Shown here piece after piece: positions 1 to 5,632 of a DNA stretch of 7,769 nucleotides (the stretch's first letter is position 1; the number at the start of each line of letters is the position of its first letter). The translations under genes were made by a program, and so were the position numbers. A model generated the notes under the pieces. The model ran no database searches, was not told the DNA's origin, and saw only the letters and a program-made list of their open reading frames with translations. This stretch comes from Pseudomonadota bacterium (GTDB lineage Bacteria > Pseudomonadota > Gammaproteobacteria > Burkholderiales > Burkholderiaceae_B), in NCBI GenBank assembly GCA_023432075.1, contig JAEYVD010000699.1, positions 1 to 7,769 of the forward strand. Reading direction: 5' to 3'.

Positions 1-19
1 GTAGATCTCCAGGATGAAA

Positions 20-58
20 GGGGGCAATGCATTGAGGCAGGATCGCCTCACAGCCCCC
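20..58. other. Nested GC-rich hairpin in the left intergenic region
   Basis: GGGGGC (20-25) pairs with GCCCCC (53-58). Inside it TGAGGC (33-38) pairs perfectly with GCCTCA (45-50) around a 6-base loop, leaving a 7 x 2 internal loop. On the minus strand the structure is followed by only three T residues (TTTCAT), and on the plus strand by ATCATAG. It is therefore a poor match to a standard intrinsic terminator on either strand. It may terminate a gene outside the window, or be a small intergenic repeat. Confidence 0.35.
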
Positions 59-236
59 ATCATAGTTCGTGCGCGGCCGGCTTGCTGCCTTTGGCGTAAG
101 CGCGAAAAGAAGATGAACAGTTCGAAACGACTCCATACGGCAGCTTCACCGGGAGGAAACGCGCGCTTGCCATAATCGCTTGGTAGATATCGCCCGCCGC
201 GGTCGTGAGAGGCTCTGCGCCGCGAACGGGCCTTAC

Positions 237-243
237 AGGGAGA
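237..243 (+). promoter_or_regulatory. Ribosome binding site fixing the start at 250
   Basis: AGGGAGA lies six bases before the ATG at 250. The reading frame is open further upstream from 205, but only the ATG at 250 has this spacing and begins a clean signal peptide, so it decides the start. I could not identify a convincing -35/-10 pair in 60-236. Confidence 0.6.
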
Positions 244-249
244 CTATCG

Positions 250-672
250 ATGCGCAGATTCCTGACCGGCCTGACCTTGACCCTGGCCGCCGCCGCCCCC
301 GCCGTGGCGGCTCCCGACGCCGCCGAGCAAGCCCAATACGATTCCTTCGTCGTCGCCGCCGGCGCGTCCAACGGCGCCGCGCGTGCGTGCGGCGCGTCCG
401 AGCCCGACCTGGCGCAGCATCAGGACACGGCGCGCAAGAATCTCACGCGCTATGCCCAAGAGTATGGGTTTGCCGCCAGCGGGTACGACGCCGAGTTTGC
501 CAAGGGGCAGGCCGAGGGCAAGACAATGATGGAAGACATGAAGCGTTCCGGCGTCGATGGATGCCGGGGCGTGCTGGGCGGCTTTCAGAGTGAACGGGTG
601 ATGAAGTACGAAGATATGAAGCAGGGGTTGGCGGAGGTGAGTGATGGGCTGCCGGGGGAGAAGGCAAGGTAG
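250..672 (+). CDS. Small secreted or periplasmic protein of unknown function (140 aa)
   Basis: I do not recognise the family. Residues 1-21 form a Sec signal peptide: a basic start (MRRF), a hydrophobic core (LTGLTLTLAAAA) and an AVA-A type cleavage site near residues 20-21. The mature part is about 119 residues, mostly helical in character. It has exactly two cysteines, C47 (ACGAS) and C105 (DGCRG), which could form one disulfide in the periplasm. It has no membrane segment beyond the signal and no lipobox cysteine, so it should be soluble and exported. A longer in-frame start at 205 would add 15 residues before the signal and lacks a ribosome site. The gene runs towards the T6SS island and its GC content is high like the general background, so it probably belongs to the flanking chromosome and not to the island. 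An island-linked periplasmic role is possible but nothing in the sequence shows it. Confidence 0.75.
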   Translation: MRRFLTGLTLTLAAAAPAVAAPDAAEQAQYDSFVVAAGASNGAARACGASEPDLAQHQDTARKNLTRYAQEYGFAASGYDAEFAKGQAEGKTMMEDMKRSGVDGCRGVLGGFQSERVMKYEDMKQGLAEVSDGLPGEKAR

Positions 673-711
673 GGAGTGGATGACAGAGTCCGGAATGCGC
701 CTGTGCAAGCG

Positions 712-1692
712 TCAGTCTCCCCGCCCGTCCCAAGCGTTATCGCATGCCTCGATCAGCCCCTGAGGCCACTTGCGGAGTGGCAGAACGCGGTCGAGTGCGT
801 AGTAGAGCAGGTCGCCGATGATTGCTATGGGTGCCAGCGGCAATGCGACGAAGAGAAAAAAGGGCACGGCAACCGGATACCACCAGATCTTCACGCGCAG
901 CATCTTCAACGGGTTGAAATGCCGGAACGCGTCAAGGGGCCGTTGCAGCCGATACTCCAGATACGGAGCCGGGGCGGGAACCGCAGCCGCGCCCTCCCGC
1001 ATGAACAGCCGGATGTACTCCCAGATCATTGCAGCACCGTAAATACCTCGCTTCGACATGGCTGCCGGTGCGTCCTGGGTGCCCATGATGACAGTGCGCA
1101 GTTGCTTTCCGTCGAGCCCCCAACGAGGAAAAACCAAACAGAGGATTCCCTCATTGATGGGAACTCCGCCAGCTGAGGCGGTAGTAACGTCCTTAATGTA
1201 GACCTCGATCTTGCTCCAATCTTCAGAAACGACTTTTCCCTCATGAACAAAGCTGACGGTTTTTGCTTTTCGGTTATATACGATGGGTAGCTGGCGGCGC
1301 CACGGGACGAAAATCCAGGAGCAAGCAATAAACACAAACAGACTTACGCCGAATGGTATATACGAATATTGCCAGTAAAACTCTAAAAAATTACTTTTAA
1401 AGCCCACTTGTGACAACGACTTTTTATAAACCGCAAACTCATACAAAGAGAATATCGCCCAAAAAAAAACCGTGAGAAGGACCGCCCACCAACTCATGCT
1501 CCCTCGTCCACCATAAAGGGAACCAGAAGCTGTCCGCATGAACAGGCAATCTTCCGTCATCTTCATGAGATTCTTATCCGCCGCGGGGTCGACGCCCAGA
1601 AGAGGGTCATCGATTCGCAGCGCGTCCACGCGGTTGTATACCCAGCTTTTTTCCGTTTGCGGCACGATGCGCCGCTTCCGTTCACTTGTCAT
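712..1692 (-). CDS. DUF6708-like multi-spanning membrane protein, candidate T6SS immunity protein
   Basis: The product has 326 residues. Membrane segments are visible at about 68-88 (WWAVLLTVFFWAIF), 108-129 (GVSLFVFIACSWIFV) and a long one or a pair at 270-300 (VPFFLFVALPLAPIAIIG). Between the second and third lies a soluble domain with the pattern IVYNRKAKTVSF (137-148) ... EDWSKIEVY (157-165) ... WEYIRLFMREG (224-234). I recognise this as the DUF6708 style seen beside T6SS effectors. It directly follows the VasX-like effector gene, the position held in V. cholerae by tsiV2, a membrane-bound immunity protein. I infer it shields the producer's inner membrane from the effector. The start at 1692 is chosen because GGAG lies seven bases upstream. 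A TTG at 1743 would add 17 residues and is less likely. GC content is very low for this window (42 of 120 bases in 1321-1440), and the gene contains a T9 run. An accessory role instead of immunity cannot be excluded. Confidence 0.8.
   Translation of the reverse strand: MTSERKRRIVPQTEKSWVYNRVDALRIDDPLLGVDPAADKNLMKMTEDCLFMRTASGSLYGGRGSMSWWAVLLTVFFWAIFSLYEFAVYKKSLSQVGFKSNFLEFYWQYSYIPFGVSLFVFIACSWIFVPWRRQLPIVYNRKAKTVSFVHEGKVVSEDWSKIEVYIKDVTTASAGGVPINEGILCLVFPRWGLDGKQLRTVIMGTQDAPAAMSKRGIYGAAMIWEYIRLFMREGAAAVPAPAPYLEYRLQRPLDAFRHFNPLKMLRVKIWWYPVAVPFFLFVALPLAPIAIIGDLLYYALDRVLPLRKWPQGLIEACDNAWDGRGD
1461..1469 (-). repeat. T9 homopolymer inside the immunity-candidate gene
   Basis: Nine consecutive A on the plus strand read as T9 in the coding strand. 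They cover codons V75-F76-F77-W78 of the first membrane segment. Runs this long slip during replication, and a one-base change would frameshift the protein after about a quarter of its length. In this window the frame is intact. Confidence 0.9.
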
Positions 1693-1768
1693 TTGAATGC
1701 TCCGTGGAAACCACCTGACCGTGGGATCGATGCTCGCGAACAAGAAACCTCATCCTTTGCACGCTCAT
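1682..1768 (-). other. Short leader-like ORF between effector and immunity genes (28 codons)
   Basis: ATG at 1768 opens a 28-residue frame (MSVQRMRFLV...HSNDK) that overlaps the first 11 bases of the downstream gene in another frame. It is preceded by a four-codon ORF starting at 1779, whose TGA overlaps this ATG as ATGA. It is rich in Arg and His and resembles no family I know. It could be a translated leader that couples expression of the immunity gene, a frame-shifted former N-terminus, or chance. Confidence 0.3.
1700..1703 (-). promoter_or_regulatory. Ribosome binding site deciding the start at 1692
   Basis: Coding-strand GGAG is followed by seven bases (CATTCAA) and then the ATG at 1692. 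This supports the 326-residue form over the TTG start at 1743. Confidence 0.55.
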
Positions 1769-1779
1769 TGGTCCAACAT

Positions 1780-1786
1780 CTCCTTT
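1780..1786 (-). promoter_or_regulatory. Strong Shine-Dalgarno-like sequence just after the effector stop codon
   Basis: AAAGGAG on the coding strand lies three bases past the effector TGA (1790-1792). No long gene starts at normal spacing: an ATG follows immediately at 1779 (four codons, then stop), and the next ATG at 1768 is 11 bases from GGAG. It is the best ribosome site in this junction but sits 87 bases before the main immunity start. Confidence 0.45.
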
Positions 1787-1789
1787 CTC

Positions 1790-4741
1790 TCACTTCGTTC
1801 GGTAATACCAAGGAACATCCTCATTGGCAAAGGAATATGTGGCAGCCAAAGGTTCTCCTAATAATTTCGGCACATATTTGGCGGTCAATGACAAGTCAAA
1901 GTCGATATCGTTTCGCAGGCCGGTAATAACGTAGGTGAGCAGCATCCCGCCGGAGACCAGTTGCTTGCGTCGCTCCTGCCTGATTGTCAAATCCGTCTCG
2001 GCGCCACCCGAAACATTAGGAGACGTCTCCCCCATCACCGAGACTGATTGCAGGGGCAGAATTTCCCCCTCTAGAGGGTATGCAATTTCAACAAGTAGCC
2101 GGGGCGAGTAAGTCGTCGTTATTCCCACCGTGCCAACTGCGCTCACCAAAGTATCCAGTGCGAGAACTTTCCATTCGCTGTCGAACTTTTTGGGCGCGTA
2201 ATTTATTTCGACATAGGCCTTGTTCTCTGCCGCGAGCGAGGGGTAAGCGACGCCAGATTCTCGCCCCAACAATGCGCGCTTTCCGAAGGTGCCATCGTTC
2301 AGCCAAAAATCGAGAGCGGAATACCGGCCGTCGTCCCCTTTACACAGCCACCAGAGACCCAATCCAAGAAGAATGACACCCGCCACAATCCAGCCCCAAA
2401 CGGGAATGCCCAGGAAAGAGCCGGCCAGTCCGATGCCCGTGGTCATTGCTCCGGCACCAGCATGTGTCAATGCAATCCCGCCGAAAAACATTCCAGCTCC
2501 AGCCAGTGCATAGTAAGTACCGGCGCTTGCATTTCCGATCTGATATTGCTTGTACGCCTTAAACCAGTTGGTAATAGCATCAGCCAAAGCGCCTCCATAA
2601 CCAAATAAGCGCAATGCGCCTGTACTCGCCACTGCGCGAAGTGCGGAACTCAAAACCGACGCATTCTCAAACATGGCTGGTGCCAGCGCGCGCGTTGCTA
2701 CCAACGCACCGTTCACCGCACTCGCCGTACCGAGTGCGGCTGCAGCCAAGTTCGACACTGTCGCGATGTCGTCGAGGTCTGCGCTGATCCGAAAATCCTC
2801 AATAGCTTTCATGAGATTCCAAATGCTGAGCACCGCAACGCCGCTTGCCGCCCCCCCTTCAAACACCTGCAAAAAGGGATTCGCATATCGCGTAAGCGGC
2901 GTCAAACGCTCCCATTCCAAAAGGACAATTTCATTTCCGGCATGTTGGGCAATTGATCCTTCAGCAGTGAGCCCTCGAACACCCGGAACTTGTCCTAGCC
3001 GGGCGTAGCCCTCTGCGAGCGTCAGGCGGCGTCCGACGATTCGATCCCCGTAGCGTTCTTCGAGCAGGCCACGCAAATGCGCGGCGTCGGCCTCACTGCC
3101 TGTGCCTGCCAACCGATGAATAAGTGCATCCACATTATTTCGGACCGCGCCACGCCAATTCGGGGCACGGGTCAAGGTATAGACCCCGACCTGCTCCATC
3201 AGATATTGAACGGCCACGAATCTCACGAGGCCGGCAAACACCTTGCCGGCTGCCGTATCCACGAGGACGTCGGCCTTGTTCTCCACAAGCGTGTCCCCGA
3301 AGCCTTTGTCATGCCCCAGGTTCTCCAGGATCGGGTTTTCCCGCCATGGCAACGCCCACCATTCTCCGAACAGCGCTCTTTCGTGGTCTTTCTTGCCGGT
3401 GGGCGTCGTCGCAGTGCCCCAGATCATGCCTTCGACGCAATGGGTGAAGGCCGTGGCATGGCTGGTTGAAGCCACTGGGTCGGTGAGGTCGTAGCGCAGA
3501 AAGGTTGCGCCAAAGTCCGCAGGTTTCGCACGCTGACGGTAGTCTTTCAACCAGACGCATCGGTCATTCTTATGGTCCAGCACGGCAATGTGCCGCTTTT
3601 CCAGCTCTCGCTCGAAATTCTTCAAATAGGCGACCCGCTCGTCTTCCTTCACATGCCTGGAATAGCGCTCGGCATTGAGCGCCAGAACTGCCATCCGCTG
3701 GCCTGCCGGGTCTTTGGGCATGGCTTCCAGCTGCGCTTTGGCGCTGGGGTACGAAGATGGACGATGCCTCGGTGGCTCGCGCTCCTGAACTGCAAGATTG
3801 TCTTCAAACCACTTGCGCTTGTACTCGTACTCGTAGACGTCGCGCTTCAAGGCCTTGTCGAGCTTCCCCTGACCCGCCTCAGTCTGCAGATCAATTCCCT
3901 TGCCGTTGGCATAGGCAGCCTCGTAGATCCGTCCAATCAACTGGGCGATGATCGTCTTGCGATAGCGCTGGATATCGTCGCCCTTGCTTGAGGCATCAGG
4001 CGCCGAGGTGTAAGTCTCGATATCCGAGCGAGATTCATGGAAGATGCCACCCAGATCCTGCACCAAGGCAATGTTGTCATGCATGACGACAGCGATCTGC
4101 TTGGCGGACGCTACCGCTCTCATGCCTGTCACCAAGGCTTGAGCAGAACGTGTCGACTGTTTGATGCGCCAGGGCGAAAAGCCAAGGTCGGTGCCCTTGA
4201 ACTCCTCCACCAATTCTCCCAGCCGATTTGCTGGAAAGGTATGTCTGGCTGGCGCGCTGTCCGTCCATACCCTCATGTCAACGGTCGTTGCCAACTTTGC
4301 CCGGATGCCGTCCAAGTCCGATTCGATTTCGCGGATTTTTCGCTCGGTAAGCAACGTGTCCGTCAATAAAATGTGGACTACTGAACGCTCATTCGCCCAG
4401 ATGTGGGGCAGAGAGCGTCCCGGTTTGTAGCCCCCGAGCGCCGCTTCCAGTGAGCGATGCCTGGACAAAAGCTCGATGAATTGACCGGTCTCTTCGTTAA
4501 CCCGCCAGACGAATACCGTCCCGTCGGTCTCATCGAATAGATAGACGAATCCCGCGCCCACGCAACGCAATCCATACTGCGCGTGGTCCAACGTCTGAAA
4601 GCCAGTTTCCAGCGACGGCGCGTCATAAGCATAGTCGGCACCACCCTTGGGCCGAGGATGGGCGGAATAGCGCAGCGGAAACAAGGGGATTCGGGCCTTG
4701 CAGCTTTCGTTGGCGCTGCGATGGCCATTACTTGCTGCCAT
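1790..4741 (-). CDS. VasX-like / BTH_I2691-like T6SS effector with membrane-spanning C-terminal region (983 aa)
   Basis: Likely a membrane-targeting antibacterial effector delivered by T6SS. Residues 14-90 carry the VasX-type N-terminal pattern: Cys14, IPLFPLRYSA (18-27), then YGLRCVGAGFVYLFDE (56-71) and VWRVNEETGQF (78-88). Residues 130-600 are a soluble, charged, partly helical region without a motif I can name. From about 630 the protein becomes hydrophobic, with candidate membrane segments near 664-686, 695-725, 738-760 and 774-799 (WGWIVAGVILLGLGLWWL). A family-like SALDFWLNDGTFG (808-820) follows, then a beta-rich tail to 983. Known VasX is a pore-forming, colicin-like effector, so pore formation is inferred here from architecture. 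The ATG at 4741 is chosen over a TTG at 4747 because AAGGA lies eight bases before it. It starts two bases after the adaptor stop, so translation is probably coupled. The 3' end is AT-richer (53 of 120 bases GC in 1801-1920) than the middle (36 of 60 in 3841-3900), suggesting an exchanged toxin end. Confidence 0.85.
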   Translation of the reverse strand: MAASNGHRSANESCKARIPLFPLRYSAHPRPKGGADYAYDAPSLETGFQTLDHAQYGLRCVGAGFVYLFDETDGTVFVWRVNEETGQFIELLSRHRSLEAALGGYKPGRSLPHIWANERSVVHILLTDTLLTERKIREIESDLDGIRAKLATTVDMRVWTDSAPARHTFPANRLGELVEEFKGTDLGFSPWRIKQSTRSAQALVTGMRAVASAKQIAVVMHDNIALVQDLGGIFHESRSDIETYTSAPDASSKGDDIQRYRKTIIAQLIGRIYEAAYANGKGIDLQTEAGQGKLDKALKRDVYEYEYKRKWFEDNLAVQEREPPRHRPSSYPSAKAQLEAMPKDPAGQRMAVLALNAERYSRHVKEDERVAYLKNFERELEKRHIAVLDHKNDRCVWLKDYRQRAKPADFGATFLRYDLTDPVASTSHATAFTHCVEGMIWGTATTPTGKKDHERALFGEWWALPWRENPILENLGHDKGFGDTLVENKADVLVDTAAGKVFAGLVRFVAVQYLMEQVGVYTLTRAPNWRGAVRNNVDALIHRLAGTGSEADAAHLRGLLEERYGDRIVGRRLTLAEGYARLGQVPGVRGLTAEGSIAQHAGNEIVLLEWERLTPLTRYANPFLQVFEGGAASGVAVLSIWNLMKAIEDFRISADLDDIATVSNLAAAALGTASAVNGALVATRALAPAMFENASVLSSALRAVASTGALRLFGYGGALADAITNWFKAYKQYQIGNASAGTYYALAGAGMFFGGIALTHAGAGAMTTGIGLAGSFLGIPVWGWIVAGVILLGLGLWWLCKGDDGRYSALDFWLNDGTFGKRALLGRESGVAYPSLAAENKAYVEINYAPKKFDSEWKVLALDTLVSAVGTVGITTTYSPRLLVEIAYPLEGEILPLQSVSVMGETSPNVSGGAETDLTIRQERRKQLVSGGMLLTYVITGLRNDIDFDLSLTAKYVPKLLGEPLAATYSFANEDVPWYYRTK

Positions 4742-4743
4742 GA

Positions 4744-5631
4744 TCAATGTCCTTCGATCATCAGGTAATTCAATGCCCGTGCGGCGCGGGCGCCCGGTGT
4801 CATCGCGGGGTCCTCAAGAAACTCAATCACCTTGGCCGCGCATCGGCGGTAAGCGGGGTGACGGAAGGCATCCAGGGCGGAATCAAGATGAGAGAACTCC
4901 TTGAACCCCCAGCTATTGAGCTGCTCCATCCACACCCGGGTTTGCTGACGCGGGTCGTCGCGAAAGCTGTGAGGGGCCTGCCGGGTGATCGCGATGTGCT
5001 TGTGAAGGTGCTGGTCGGTCAACCCCGCATCAATGGCGCTCATTTCTGCGTGGTTGAATTGAAAGCCGCCTTGCACCGGGTGCGGACCATCCGGTTGGCG
5101 ATAGCGCCACCACTGATGCGCTGGCCCGAGGCTTTCCCGCCAGATCAGTTCCTGAATGGGCCCCAGCAGCGCAGCGGCCCGGAAAGGCGCAAGGGCTCGC
5201 AGCACGCTCGCAAGCGCGGTTGTTTCCTGAATCCGGAAGCGAGCCTTGTTGCCATTGGGCATCAGCACGAACAGGACCGCTCGCAGCTGGGCTATTACCT
5301 CGTCGATCGAGCGGGAGGACGCGAGAAAGACCGCCCCACCGGTTGACGCCCAGGGGTCGATGAAAAATCCCGACAGACGCGAATCGGATTGGTACTGCAC
5401 CAGCACCGGCCCGTCCGCGTGATGGTTGTCGTACTCGGTGTCGCCCCACACCCACCGCAGGGAAGTGGCATAGTCGACTTTGCGCACGAAGTCACCGATG
5501 GTGGCGCGCTCCGGCGAGTCCGGTTGGCGCACCAGCCACTCGTCAAGTATTTCGGTTTCGAGCAGCAGAAACGTCGCCAGCGAAGGCGGATGCAATTCGG
5601 GCTGCGTCATCTGGTCCAGGGCGATCAACAT
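4744..5631 (-). CDS. DUF4123 T6SS effector adaptor/chaperone (Tap-1/Tec/VasW type, 295 aa)
   Basis: DUF4123 proteins bind an effector and load it onto the C-terminal end of the cognate VgrG, and are not themselves secreted toxins. Residues about 17-150 fit the domain: a short N-terminal strand/helix (ATFLLLETEILDEWL, 19-33), GPVLVQY (74-80), the GGAVFLASSRSIDEVIAQLR stretch (98-117), then VLMPNGNKARFRIQE (122-136), where many relatives have a pattern like RFYDPRVL. A helix with LAPFRAAALLGPIQELIW (147-164) closes the domain. Residues 185-295 form a helical C-terminal part, plausibly the effector-binding side. The start at 5631 lies one base after the vgrG stop. The open frame continues upstream to 5763, but that part overlaps the vgrG 3' end and has no family character. 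A start at 5610 (MTQPELH) is also possible. Position between vgrG and the effector matches vasW in V. cholerae. Confidence 0.87.
   Translation of the reverse strand: MLIALDQMTQPELHPPSLATFLLLETEILDEWLVRQPDSPERATIGDFVRKVDYATSLRWVWGDTEYDNHHADGPVLVQYQSDSRLSGFFIDPWASTGGAVFLASSRSIDEVIAQLRAVLFVLMPNGNKARFRIQETTALASVLRALAPFRAAALLGPIQELIWRESLGPAHQWWRYRQPDGPHPVQGGFQFNHAEMSAIDAGLTDQHLHKHIAITRQAPHSFRDDPRQQTRVWMEQLNSWGFKEFSHLDSALDAFRHPAYRRCAAKVIEFLEDPAMTPGARAARALNYLMIEGH
4750..4754 (-). promoter_or_regulatory. Effector ribosome binding site inside the adaptor 3' end
   Basis: AAGGA on the coding strand, within the last codons of the DUF4123 gene (ATC GAA GGA CAT TGA), lies eight bases before the effector ATG at 4741. 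It supports that start and implies translational coupling of adaptor and effector. Confidence 0.65.
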
Positions 5632-5632
5632 A

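Noticed and set aside
1..63. Minus-strand frame from ATG at 63 running off the left edge (MMGAVRRSCLNALPP...)
   Set aside because: Only about 21 codons are visible, there is no good ribosome site, and it overlaps the hairpin. A partial gene cannot be supported.
60..371. 103-residue minus-strand frame and its 37-residue 3' part (ATG at 173)
   Set aside because: Most of it is antisense to the signal-peptide gene, and the remainder is too short, with no ribosome site or recognisable sequence.
673..711. Bidirectional terminator between the convergent genes
   Set aside because: No stem of useful length and no T-run on either strand in the gap or its edges.
676..1176. 166-residue plus-strand frame opposite the immunity-candidate gene
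   Set aside because: Antisense shadow: no ribosome site, no domain pattern, and the opposite strand has clear membrane segments and a DUF6708-like soluble part.
1693..1743. TTG start at 1743 for the immunity-candidate gene
   Set aside because: The 17 extra residues add no domain, and ATG at 1692 has a better-spaced GGAG. It is not fully excluded.
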